From: Nocardia albiluteola
Lineage (GTDB): Bacteria > Actinomycetota > Actinomycetes > Mycobacteriales > Mycobacteriaceae
DNA: 64,000 nucleotides
Direction of reading: 5' to 3'
NCBI RefSeq assembly: GCF_018860155.1
Contig: NZ_JAHKNI010000015.1
Span: forward strand, 62,001-126,000
Of the stretch, positions 34,272 through 42,232 are shown one piece after another. The notes under the pieces are model-generated. The model made no database searches. It had not been told where the DNA came from and saw only the letters and a list, made by a program, of their open reading frames with translations. The stretch's first letter is position 1, and every line of letters starts with the position of its first letter. The translations under genes and the position numbers were made by a program.

Positions 34272-34520
34272 ATGGTGCATCACAACCATCACCACGATGA
34301 CGATGCCGGTGGTCAGTCCGGGGGACCGGACCAGGGTGATGCGCCGGACGTCGACACCGAGCCGCCTCACGCCCGCGTCCGGGAGGGAGGCGTCGAGGCC
34401 GGATGGTTGCGCCCGCGCGCCTACCGGGCGCTCGGACGCCCCCGTATCTCGACGATCGTGCTGCTGGTCCTGTGGATCGCGGTCCTGGTGCTCTATCTCG
34501 AGATGCATCACCCGGGGTGA
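34272..34520 (+). CDS. Small His/Asp-rich tail-anchored membrane protein
   Basis: 82 aa from ATG 34272. It opens with MVHHNHHHDDDAGG, a potential metal-binding cluster, then an acidic Pro-rich linker, and ends YRALGRPRISTIVLLVLWIAVLVLYLEMHHPG, one C-terminal membrane helix. It is a tandem paralogue of the preceding gene (63 bp gap), sharing the C-terminal module but not the His cluster. Function unknown; a metal-sensing or chaperone tail-anchored protein is speculation. Confidence 0.6.
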   Translation: MVHHNHHHDDDAGGQSGGPDQGDAPDVDTEPPHARVREGGVEAGWLRPRAYRALGRPRISTIVLLVLWIAVLVLYLEMHHPG

Positions 34521-34529
34521 ACCCCGAGG

Positions 34530-36242
34530 TCAGGCCGGAACGGCCACCCGCGCGGCGTGTTCGGCGATGATCCGGCCGAAGACCAGGCCCTGGCCGATCG
34601 TTGCGCCCGCGCCCGGATACGTCGCTCCGAAGACGTTCGCCGCGTTGTTCCCCAGGGCGTACAGCCCGTCGATCACGCTGTCGTCCTCGCGCTGCACCCG
34701 GCCGTGCCGATCCGCGCGCAGGCCACCGCAGGTGCCCAGGTCGGACAGGACCACGCGCACCGCGTACAGCGGTCCCGACACCGGTCGCAGGTTCGGATTC
34801 GGCGTCACCGTCGGGTCACCGTAGTAACGGTCGTACGCGCTCGCACCGCGGGCGAAGTCGTGATCCACACCGCTGCCGGCGTTTTCGTTGAACCGTGCGA
34901 CCGTCTGGACGAAGGCGTCCTCGGGCAGTCCGGCCGAGCGCGCCAGCTCCGCGGGCGTCGAGCCCTTATGTGCGATGCCCGCGTCGAACCAGGCCCGCGG
35001 GAGGGCCATGCGCGGATACAGCGCGCCGGCGAAGACGTAGCTGTTGCGGTAGCGCTGGTCGAATACCAGCCACATCGTGCCGACCGGATCTCCCGCGCGT
35101 TCGCGCGCCTGCAACTGCTGGCCGAAGGACATGTAGTCGGTGGCCTCGTTGATGAACCGGTTGCCGCCCGCATCGACGATGAAGGAGCCGGGCAGTGACC
35201 GCTCGGCGAGCAGCACCTGCGGTGCACGCCCCGGCAGCGGCGCGACGGCGGGGAACCACCACGACTGATCCATCAGGGCCACATCCGCACCGAGCTGCTG
35301 CCCCGCCTTGATCCCGTCGCCGGTGTTGCCCTCGCTGCCCAGGCTCCACCCCGCCTCGATCTGCCGGGTCTGCAGCGCGTGCCGCATGGCGATGTCGTGG
35401 TCGAATCCGCCGGTGGCCAGCACGACGCCGCGACGCGCGGTCACCTCGACGGTGCGTCCGTCCTGTTCCAGCACCGCCCCGGTGACCCGGTCGGCGTCCC
35501 CGACGAGCCGCACCAGTGAGGTCCGCGTCCAGACGGGAATTCCGGCGCGCACCACGCCGGCGAAGAGCCCTGCGGCCAGCGCCTGGCCACCGGCCATGTA
35601 CTCGCGACCGAACAGCTGGCCGCCGATGCCCTGAATCGCGCGCTTGAGAATCGTGCGGATTCCGCGACCGGGCTTGCGCGCCACCAGGTTCATCCACTTG
35701 TAGTCCGCGCCGGTCACCGGCATCGGCACCGGCGCGGCCATCAGTCCGGGCCGCAGCCGCGGCCGTTCGGCGCCCAGGACGGCGGCGTCGAACGGACGGC
35801 ACTCACAGGTCCGCCCGACCGCCGACCCGCCCGGCAGCTCGGGGTGGTAGTCCGAATAGCCACGGGCCCAGAGGAACTTCATCGGCGTGGTGCGCTGCAA
35901 CATCTCGACCGTGCCCGGGCCGTATTCGAGGAACGCGCGCCACCGCTCGGCGTCGGTCGAATCACCGACCGCCGCCTCGACATAAGTGGCCGCCTGCTCC
36001 GGCGAGTCCGGGGAGCCGGACCGGGCCAGCAGCGGGCTCGCGGGAATCCAGAACGCCCCACCCGAGCGCGCCGTCGACCCGCCGACATAGTCGGTCTTCT
36101 CGACGATCAGCACGTCGAGCCCGTGTTCCTTGGCGGCCAGTGCCGCCGACATTCCGGTCCCCGATCCGATCACGAGCAGATCGACGGTCGTGCTCCGCGC
36201 GACCGGCCCCGCTGCCGGCCCTGTCGTAGATGTGAGTGTCAT
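34530..36242 (-). CDS. FAD-dependent 3-ketosteroid dehydrogenase-like oxidoreductase
   Basis: 570 aa from ATG 36242; an in-frame reading to 36443 adds non-conserved sequence. Rossmann motif TVDLLVIGSGTGMSAALAAKEHGLDVLIVEKTDYVGGSTARSGGAFWIP (~19-67) and the C-terminal DGLYALGNNAANVFGATYPGAGATIGQGLVFGRIIAEHAA match the KstD / FAD-binding-2 family; the TYPGAG motif holds the Tyr and Gly implicated in delta-1-dehydrogenation. It likely oxidises a 3-ketosteroid or related ring ketone. No other steroid-ring genes are adjacent. Minus strand, upstream MarR gene 214 bp away. Confidence 0.78.
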   Translation of the reverse strand: MTLTSTTGPAAGPVARSTTVDLLVIGSGTGMSAALAAKEHGLDVLIVEKTDYVGGSTARSGGAFWIPASPLLARSGSPDSPEQAATYVEAAVGDSTDAERWRAFLEYGPGTVEMLQRTTPMKFLWARGYSDYHPELPGGSAVGRTCECRPFDAAVLGAERPRLRPGLMAAPVPMPVTGADYKWMNLVARKPGRGIRTILKRAIQGIGGQLFGREYMAGGQALAAGLFAGVVRAGIPVWTRTSLVRLVGDADRVTGAVLEQDGRTVEVTARRGVVLATGGFDHDIAMRHALQTRQIEAGWSLGSEGNTGDGIKAGQQLGADVALMDQSWWFPAVAPLPGRAPQVLLAERSLPGSFIVDAGGNRFINEATDYMSFGQQLQARERAGDPVGTMWLVFDQRYRNSYVFAGALYPRMALPRAWFDAGIAHKGSTPAELARSAGLPEDAFVQTVARFNENAGSGVDHDFARGASAYDRYYGDPTVTPNPNLRPVSGPLYAVRVVLSDLGTCGGLRADRHGRVQREDDSVIDGLYALGNNAANVFGATYPGAGATIGQGLVFGRIIAEHAARVAVPA

Positions 36243-36456
36243 GCTCGCCAGTCTTCTGGAGCCGCGCGCCCAACGCCGACTCCAGTTCCGCTGGTCGGAT
36301 GCGGATCTGCGCACCGGAAGATTTCGTTCGAATACTGCGGTTCGGCCGAGCATCCGGGAATTCGGGCGGCACGTGCCAGGCTCAGCAGCGGATATCAGTG
36401 CGCCAGGATGGCTGTGAGGTGGCGCTACGCCAGTCTCGAGCATGGCGCTGGCCTGA

Positions 36457-36888
36457 TCACCGTCGCGGTCCGTTCATGTGGGTGGTGAGGCGGGTCAGTA
36501 ACGGTACGCAGTCCCGCAGCTGCTGCTGCTCGTCCGGGGTGAGCGCGGCGTGAATGGCGCTGTCGAGTGAGGTGGCGCGCTGGATACGTTCGCGCCGCAG
36601 GCGGGCACGGCCGGCATCGGTGATGTACAGCAGGTGCTTGCGGCCGTCGTCGGGGTAGGGGCCGGTACGCACCAAGCCGCTGCCGAGCAGTTCCTTGACG
36701 GACTTGGCGGCCGACTGATGCGTCACGTTACGCCGGTACGCCAGCTCGGCGGTGGTGTGCGGGCCGTCGCGGTCGAGGTAGCCGAGGATGGCGGCTTCTC
36801 CGGGAGGCGTGGTGTCGATGACCCGCACGGCGCGGACCAGAGCACCGATCGCGTGCCGCAGATCGTCGGCGAGTGCGTCGTTCACCAC
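36457..36888 (-). CDS. MarR-family transcriptional regulator
   Basis: 143 aa. Winged-helix core: EAAILGYLDRDGPHTTAELAYRRNVTHQSAAKSVKELLGSGLVRTGPYPDDGRKHLLYITDAGRARLRRER (~30-100), with the DDGR wing. Dimerisation helices flank it. It is divergent from the metallo-hydrolase gene at 36973 with a long palindrome between them, so autoregulation and control of the hydrolase are likely. Confidence 0.85.
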   Translation of the reverse strand: MVNDALADDLRHAIGALVRAVRVIDTTPPGEAAILGYLDRDGPHTTAELAYRRNVTHQSAAKSVKELLGSGLVRTGPYPDDGRKHLLYITDAGRARLRRERIQRATSLDSAIHAALTPDEQQQLRDCVPLLTRLTTHMNGPRR

Positions 36889-36909
36889 TCCACCCTATCC
36901 CCATAGTTC

Positions 36910-36931
36910 AACTCGGTTGTACAATCGAGTT
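36910..36931. promoter_or_regulatory. 22-bp palindromic operator in the MarR/hydrolase intergenic region
   Basis: Arms AACTCG and CGAGTT flank a central TTGTACAA; the 22-bp dyad is perfect except for one symmetric mismatch pair. It is followed by TTGTACATATTGGTTGTAT, an AT-rich promoter-like stretch. Position between the divergent starts (36888 and 36973) fits a MarR site. Confidence 0.7.
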
Positions 36932-36972
36932 GTACATATTGGTTGTATTGTTTGGAAACCCTGAGGAGCCTC

Positions 36973-37614
36973 ATGCAGCTCACCAAGTTCGGTCATGCCT
37001 GCGTCCGTGTCGAAACCGACGGCCACCGCCTGGTGATCGACCCGGGTGGCCTCACCGATCCGCAGGCGGTGGAAGGCGCCGACGCGGTCCTGGTCACCCA
37101 CGAACATTTCGATCACTTCTCCGAAGAGACGCTTCGCAAAGCCGCACAACAGAATCCGGCCCTGCGGATCTGGACCAACACCTCCGTAGCCCGCAAGCTG
37201 GACGGCCTCGGTGCGCGAGTCACCGCCGTCGGCGAGGGCGAGATATTCACCGCGGCCGGCTTCGAGGTGAAGGTGTACGGCACCTGGCACGCGATCATCC
37301 ACCCCGACGTCCCACGTGTCGGCAACATCGGGTTCCTGATCGACGACGCCCTGTTCCATCCCGGCGACGCCCTCACCGTCCCGGACGTCGCTGTCGATAC
37401 CCTGCTGCTGCCCGTACACGGGCCCTGGTCCACCACCGGACAGCTGATCGACTACGTGCGGGAGGTGGCCCCACGCCAGGCCCTCGCCGTCCACGACGGC
37501 GCACTGAACGACATCGGCTCCGCGATGGTCGCCGGCTTCCTGGGCGACAACGGCCCCGGCATCGGCGCCCCGTACCGTCGCATACCCTCCGGCGCGGTCG
37601 CGACCATCCCGTAA
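36973..37614 (+). CDS. MBL-fold metallo-hydrolase (UlaG-like)
   Basis: 213 aa from ATG 36973. MQLTKFGHACVRVETDGHRLVIDPGG is the UlaG-type N-terminus; the metal motif is VTHEHFDHF (HxHxDH, ~46-54), with further His in TWHAIIHPDVPRVGNIGFLI and a C-terminal AVHDGALND. The family hydrolyses lactone, phosphodiester or thioester bonds; the substrate is not evident. It is probably induced by the ligand of the divergent MarR protein. Confidence 0.82.
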   Translation: MQLTKFGHACVRVETDGHRLVIDPGGLTDPQAVEGADAVLVTHEHFDHFSEETLRKAAQQNPALRIWTNTSVARKLDGLGARVTAVGEGEIFTAAGFEVKVYGTWHAIIHPDVPRVGNIGFLIDDALFHPGDALTVPDVAVDTLLLPVHGPWSTTGQLIDYVREVAPRQALAVHDGALNDIGSAMVAGFLGDNGPGIGAPYRRIPSGAVATIP

Positions 37615-37754
37615 TGCCGCTGGGCGGGCGCCGGGCAGGGCCGGGATGCCATCAAAGACTGGCGGGAGTGGTCGCGGATGCGTGGGTCCGCTGACTATCG
37701 GATCGCATTCCCGGCTCCGCGGCGGCTAAACAGACCGCCGCGGTCGGTCCGGTG

Positions 37755-38324
37755 TCAGCCGAAATTCTCCACCGCGAGCGACACCAGCGCGGCGAAGTCG
37801 GCGTTGTCCTCGAGCTCGCCGCCCTCGCCCGGCCACCACTCGTACGCGGTCCACTCGCCGTCCTCCCGGGCGCTGTCCGCGTGCAGCAGCCAATTGCCTC
37901 CGCTGCCGCCGTCGTCGATGGAGATCAGCAGGCACCGCCTCATGACCGCGAGCTGGTCGGCGAAGTGGTCCAGGTCCGCCCAGGCCTCCAGCAGTTCGGG
38001 ATCGACGTCGGCCATCCAGCCGATCTCCTCGACCCCGAGCAGATCGAGATGGCCGATGGTGCTCCAGCCGTTGCTGGTCAGCAGAAAGTTCCGGTACGAC
38101 GGTGGCAGCCGGACCCCGAGCCGCTGCTCGGCCGCCGCGATCGCCTCCTCGCTCGCCGGCTCGAAACCCAGCCATCCGGCCTCCCGCTGGGCGGGGCTCA
38201 GCAGGTACTGTGCACGGTCCTCCAGCTCCGCCTCGCGGAGATAGTCCGAGTCCAGGAACTGCGCGCTGTAGTCGCCGAGAAACGCGCGCCACTCGGCAGG
38301 GGACGATGAGGCCGTCAGGGCCAT
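37755..38324 (-). CDS. SMI1/KNR4 family protein
   Basis: 189 aa. The SUKH core is visible: WLGFEPASEEAIAAAEQRLGVRLPPSYRNFLLTSNGWSTIGHLDLLGVEEIGWM (~51-104), then LLISIDDGGSGGNWLLHAD and the acidic C-terminus. In bacteria this family often acts as an immunity protein against contact-dependent or polymorphic toxins. No toxin gene flanks it, so it may be an orphan immunity gene; a housekeeping role is possible. Confidence 0.75.
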   Translation of the reverse strand: MALTASSSPAEWRAFLGDYSAQFLDSDYLREAELEDRAQYLLSPAQREAGWLGFEPASEEAIAAAEQRLGVRLPPSYRNFLLTSNGWSTIGHLDLLGVEEIGWMADVDPELLEAWADLDHFADQLAVMRRCLLISIDDGGSGGNWLLHADSAREDGEWTAYEWWPGEGGELEDNADFAALVSLAVENFG

Positions 38325-38606
38325 GCCGGAAGTCCTTCTGTCAGGCGATGTTTCGCTGACATCCTCGCATGGCCCCCGGCCACCCGCAGGACGTGGGCGT
38401 CAGGCCGGAACCGCTGCCCGCTACCAGCCGAGCCCGCGACGCCGCTCCCGGTTCCGCTGTTCAGGACGCTCGTGATCGGTTCTGTCGTCGCCCAGGTGTA
38501 CCGTCCGCCGGTATGGGTATGTGGCGTTTCTATCGCCGGCGTCCGCATCGGTGCCTGCTGCGCGGTTCTGGTCACAGTCGTGAGATCGTCGAGATCGAGT
38601 CCTGAC

Positions 38607-39704
38607 TCACGACCGGTACGCGCCCCGCAGGTACTGCACGGGATAGGGTGCGTCCTGCACCGCCACTCCCAGTTCGTGGGCCGCGCGCACAGGCCAGGCC
38701 GGCTCACGCAGTGCCGCTCGGCCGAGGAAAACTGCGTCGGCGGCACCCTCGGCCAGGATCTCCTCAGCCTGCCGCGGTTCAGTGATCAAGCCGACCGCCG
38801 CAGTGCGCACTCCTGTTTTGGTCCGTACAGTGCGTGCGAACGGCACCTGGTAGCCAGGGCTCAGGGGGATCCGCTGCCGGGGATCGTTGCCCGCGGAACT
38901 CAGGTCGACGAGGTCCACTCCACGCTCGGCCAGCAAGGCCGACAGCTCGATCGTCTCCTCGAGCGTCCACCCCCCGTCGACCCAGTCGGTCGCGGACAGC
39001 CTGACGAACAAAGGCGTGCGGTCGGGTATGGCCGTCCGGACCGCGTCGACCACCTCGATGAGGAAACGCACCCGGTTCCGAAACGAGTCGCCGTAGGAGT
39101 CCGTCCGCCGGTTGGACAACGGGGAGAGGAACTCATGGAGCAGGTACCCGTGTGCCGAATGCACTTCAACGACGCCGAAACCCGCTGCCACCGCACGAGA
39201 AGCGGCATCAGCGAAGGCACGGACGGTTGCGTTGATGTCGGCGGTTGTCATGGCGATCGGGGTGGTCAGTTCCTGGTACGGCAACGGGGACGGCGCGAGC
39301 GGTGACCACCCGCCCGCGTCCGGGCGCACCGAAATCCCGCCTCGCCAAGGTTGAGTGGTCGCGGCCTTGCGTCCCGCATGTGCCAGTTGGATAGCCGGGA
39401 CGGCTCCCTGCGATTTGACGAAACCGGTAATGCCTTCCCACGCGGCCGCTTGGTCTTCGTTCCACATCCCCGTGTCCTGGAGTGTGATACGTCCTTCCGG
39501 CGTGACCGCGGTGGCCTCGGTCATCACGAGCCCGAATCCGCCCGTGGCCCGGGCACCCAGGTGCACGAGATGCCAGGCGGTGGGTACGCCGTCCTGAGCG
39601 TCGACCGAATATTGGCACATGGGAGCGAGCCAGACGCGGTTGCGCGCCGACACTCCACGTAGGGTGATCGGCTCGAAAATACTTGTCACGGCGAATCTCG
39701 TCAT
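38607..39704 (-). CDS. NADH:flavin oxidoreductase, Old Yellow Enzyme (YqjM/NamA-like)
   Basis: 365 aa TIM-barrel flavoprotein. It starts TSIFEPITLRGVSARNRVWLAPMCQYS; AIQLAHAGRKAATTQPWRGG (~100), VEVHSAHGYLLHEFLSPLSNRRTDSYGDSFRNRVRFLIEVVDAVR (~177-220) and the C-terminal GRAALREPAWPVRAA are typical of the thermophilic-like OYE class. It reduces activated C=C bonds with NAD(P)H. It is the last gene of the HD-RidA-MFS-OYE operon under the divergent GlxA-type regulator; 10 nt separates it from the MFS gene. Confidence 0.88.
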   Translation of the reverse strand: MTRFAVTSIFEPITLRGVSARNRVWLAPMCQYSVDAQDGVPTAWHLVHLGARATGGFGLVMTEATAVTPEGRITLQDTGMWNEDQAAAWEGITGFVKSQGAVPAIQLAHAGRKAATTQPWRGGISVRPDAGGWSPLAPSPLPYQELTTPIAMTTADINATVRAFADAASRAVAAGFGVVEVHSAHGYLLHEFLSPLSNRRTDSYGDSFRNRVRFLIEVVDAVRTAIPDRTPLFVRLSATDWVDGGWTLEETIELSALLAERGVDLVDLSSAGNDPRQRIPLSPGYQVPFARTVRTKTGVRTAAVGLITEPRQAEEILAEGAADAVFLGRAALREPAWPVRAAHELGVAVQDAPYPVQYLRGAYRS

Positions 39705-39714
39705 CCTTGGGTGG

Positions 39715-40950
39715 TTAGGGGTTCGTGCAAGGTGCGCAGCGGATGTCCTGGTGGTGCGCGGCGCTGGTCAGGCCCACGGGGCGTCTCGTACCGCTGATGC
39801 GCAGGAGGGTGATCAGTGTCGCGCCCGCGAACGCGATCACGAACAACGAGTAGTCCCGGGTCGTGGCCGGCAGGCCACCGCCGTGCACGACGAGGATCCC
39901 GGCGACGATGACGGGCAGGCTCATGCCCAGGTAGCAGAGCACGTAGATCGAGGAGAGAACGCCTGAGCGCTCGTGTTCCGCGACCAGTGGCACGACGGTG
40001 CGCATCCCGCCCTGGGATCCCGCACCGAAACCGATCCCGGAGACGAAGGTGCCGGCGAAAAATCCTGTGACCGAAGACGCCTCGACAGCCAGCAAGGTCC
40101 CCAGCGAGCCGAGTACAAGTAGCGCGGTCCCTACGAACATCACAGTCCTGGGTGGTGTGCGCGCGAATGCGACGGTGGTGACGGACGAGACCACGGTCAG
40201 CACGAACAGCCCGAGACCGCCGATCACCACGGAGCCCGAGCCCGACAACTGCCGAGCCAGTGCCGGGGCGAGTGAGCCGTAGAAGCCACCGAGTGACCAC
40301 ACCGCGAACAACACCGGTGCCACTGCGAGGAGAGCACGACGCAGGTGCGGGGGCACCGCGAGTTCGGGTACGAGAGCGGCACGCAGTCCGGGCCTGCGGC
40401 CGGTGGTTTCCGGCAGCAGCGCCACGCCGAGGGCCTGCACGGCGAAGACCCCGATGAACACGACGTAGACGAGCCGGGTGGGTGCCGGCAGATACTGGAC
40501 GATCAAGCCGGAGAACAAGGCGCCGATTCCGGACCCCAGCCCCGGGGCGGCGGCGTTGGCGCGTGTGCCGCGTTCGCGGTCGATGTCCAGCATCGCCGCG
40601 CCGAGCGTGCCCAACGCGCCACCGGTTGCGACTCCCTGCAGGATCCGCCCGGCGAACAGGGCTGCGATGTCGCCGGCTGCGCTGAACACGATCATGGCGG
40701 TGATCTGCAACGCCAGCGCGCCCAGCAGCACCGGCTTGCGACCGAGGTGGTCGGATGCCTTGCCGAGCAGGAGCAGTGCGGCCAGGACGGCGATCGCGTA
40801 CGTGCCGAACACGGCAGTAGTTGTTATCGGGGAGAAATGCCATTGCTCGGCGTACGTGGCGTAGAGCGGCGTCGGTGCGCTGGAGGAGGCCAGGAACGAG
40901 ACGATGATCGAGGCCGGCAACAGGAGGCCTGGGCGCCGGGCAGTCTTCAT
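39715..40950 (-). CDS. Major facilitator superfamily transporter
   Basis: 411 aa with about 12 membrane helices. The motif after TM2, LLLGKASDHLGRKPVLLGALALQI (~77-100), is the MFS loop-A signature. It resembles drug or metabolite efflux carriers. Same operon as RidA, HD protein and OYE; a palindromic hairpin precedes it. The exported compound is probably that processed by the operon's enzymes. Confidence 0.85.
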   Translation of the reverse strand: MKTARRPGLLLPASIIVSFLASSSAPTPLYATYAEQWHFSPITTTAVFGTYAIAVLAALLLLGKASDHLGRKPVLLGALALQITAMIVFSAAGDIAALFAGRILQGVATGGALGTLGAAMLDIDRERGTRANAAAPGLGSGIGALFSGLIVQYLPAPTRLVYVVFIGVFAVQALGVALLPETTGRRPGLRAALVPELAVPPHLRRALLAVAPVLFAVWSLGGFYGSLAPALARQLSGSGSVVIGGLGLFVLTVVSSVTTVAFARTPPRTVMFVGTALLVLGSLGTLLAVEASSVTGFFAGTFVSGIGFGAGSQGGMRTVVPLVAEHERSGVLSSIYVLCYLGMSLPVIVAGILVVHGGGLPATTRDYSLFVIAFAGATLITLLRISGTRRPVGLTSAAHHQDIRCAPCTNP

Positions 40951-40976
40951 GATGAATTCCCAATAGGTGGTAACCC

Positions 40977-41007
40977 GTTCCTGGGCCCGGGAGCCGGGCC
41001 CAGGAAC
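40977..41007 (-). terminator. Hairpin between ridA-like and MFS genes
   Basis: A 13-bp perfect stem, GTTCCTGGGCCCG (40977-40989) with its complement at 40995-41007, 5-nt loop. It lies inside the operon, so it may act as a partial terminator or mRNA-processing site that reduces expression of the transporter and OYE genes relative to the upstream pair. Confidence 0.6.
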
Positions 41008-41016
41008 GGTGGTCTG

Positions 41017-41436
41017 TCAGGATGCGTCGGGATAGGCGGCGGTAGCGCGGATTTCGACGAGCAGCCCGCGGCTGGCCAGTCCGCTGACGCCGATCAGTGA
41101 CCAGGTCGGGTAGGGAGGGTTGATCAGCCGCGCCTTGGCCTTGGAGAAGCCGGGCAGGTGCTGGTGGATGTCGACGTGGTAGCTGGTCACATCGACGAGC
41201 GCGGAGAGGTCGAGGCCTTCGAGCCGGAGGATTTCCTCGATGCGCCGGATGGCGATCTCGGTTTGTTCCTCGATGTCGTCGGGGATGGTGCCATCGGCGC
41301 GGCGGCCGATCGTGCCGGCAATGAACAGATGCCCGTGCGAGCGAACCGCGGCGGAGTAGCCGAAGTTCGCGAAAGCGCTGACAGTTTTTCCGAAGACTTC
41401 GGAGTCCTGGGGGATCTCGACGGTGTGGATGGCCAT
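41017..41436 (-). CDS. RidA (YjgF/YER057c/UK114) family protein
   Basis: 139 aa. FGYSAAVRSHGHLFIAGTIGRRADGTIPDDIEEQTEIAIRRIEEIL (~25-70), VDVTSYHVDIHQHLPGF and the C-terminal ASRGLLVEIRATAAYPDAS match RidA deaminases; the Arg of the EIRATA motif is the catalytic anion contact. RidA proteins hydrolyse reactive enamines/imines. Its place between an HD hydrolase and a transporter suggests detoxification or catabolism of a nitrogenous compound. Start ATG 41436, 38 bp after the HD gene. Confidence 0.85.
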   Translation of the reverse strand: MAIHTVEIPQDSEVFGKTVSAFANFGYSAAVRSHGHLFIAGTIGRRADGTIPDDIEEQTEIAIRRIEEILRLEGLDLSALVDVTSYHVDIHQHLPGFSKAKARLINPPYPTWSLIGVSGLASRGLLVEIRATAAYPDAS

Positions 41437-41474
41437 TTTCAGTGTTTCCCTTTCGTTGTGATCGAATCGTGGGT

Positions 41475-42161
41475 TCAGTTGCCCCAGCGGGACGAACGGC
41501 AGGAGTGCTCCATCCGGGTGCGGCCGAAGGCCTCGCGTTCACGGAGGAACTCGCCGGGGATCGTGTAGCGGGGCGCGTTCTTCGGGTTTTTCGCGGCTTG
41601 CGCGATGATCGCGTCGGTGAGCGAACGGATCATGTCCAGCCGCGGGTACACGGCGTGCACGGCATCGGCTTGCTCGTCGGTGAGCGCGTCGATGTGGTCG
41701 GTTACCACCGGGCCGCCGAAGTCGAGGCCGACGCCTCCGCGGACGAGCACGCACAGTGTGCCGCGGCGCTCCGCGATGCCAGGCGAGGTGTGCAACGCGA
41801 TCGCCTGCCACACCTGATCGGCGTCCGATGTGGACACCCCGCGTTCGACGAGGAATTCGGCGGCGCGATCGGCGCCTTCGATCTCGAACCGCTGGCTGTG
41901 CGGGCCGTCCGGCGCCACACCGAGGTCGTGCATCGCGCACGCGGAGAACAACAGGTCGTCGTCGTAGTCGCTGCCCGCGGACAGGCCGAGGCGGCCGGCC
42001 ATCAGCCGGGCGAACAGGTAACTGCGGACGCTGTGGTTGAACACCGACGGCGTCTCCACCGAGCGGATCAGATCCACCACGGCCTCGGCGAGCGGTGTAC
42101 CGGGCAGCGTGATCAGGTCGGCCGACCCCGCGGTGGTCGCCTCATGGGTAGCTTCGGTCAT
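41475..42161 (-). CDS. HD-domain hydrolase, cyanamide-hydratase-like
   Basis: 228 aa. The HD metal motif is split as usual: NHSVRSYLFARLMAGRLG (~43), SACAMHDLGVAPDG (~72-85, HD pair) and AIALHTSPGIA (~120). Order and spacing (RFEIEGADRAAEFLVERG) resemble cyanamide-hydratase-type HD proteins rather than nucleotide phosphohydrolases. It is the promoter-proximal gene of the operon; the GlxA-family regulator gene is divergent 71 bp away. Substrate inference only. Confidence 0.72.
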   Translation of the reverse strand: MTEATHEATTAGSADLITLPGTPLAEAVVDLIRSVETPSVFNHSVRSYLFARLMAGRLGLSAGSDYDDDLLFSACAMHDLGVAPDGPHSQRFEIEGADRAAEFLVERGVSTSDADQVWQAIALHTSPGIAERRGTLCVLVRGGVGLDFGGPVVTDHIDALTDEQADAVHAVYPRLDMIRSLTDAIIAQAAKNPKNAPRYTIPGEFLREREAFGRTRMEHSCRSSRWGN

Positions 42162-42199
42162 GTCCCCAGCGTGCCTGAAACCATCCTGACCTCGTGATA

Positions 42200-42211
42200 G
42201 GCAAAATTGCC
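42200..42211. promoter_or_regulatory. Inverted repeat GGCAA-AA-TTGCC between divergent genes
   Basis: A short dyad in the 71-bp space between the HD operon start (42161) and the regulator start (42233). It is the only obvious symmetric site there and a candidate target for the AraC-type regulator. Confidence 0.4.
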
Positions 42212-42232
42212 CTACTTCGTTAGGATGTTGCC

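Noticed and set aside
33639..34511. 290-codon reverse ORF opposite the mini membrane-protein genes
   Set aside because: The product is low-complexity and covers the repeat array; the two plus-strand frames share a paralogous membrane module, which favours them.
38513..38605. 30-codon plus-strand frame, MGMWRFYRRRPHRCLLRGSG at its start
   Set aside because: No ribosome site and no context; likely chance or a remnant.
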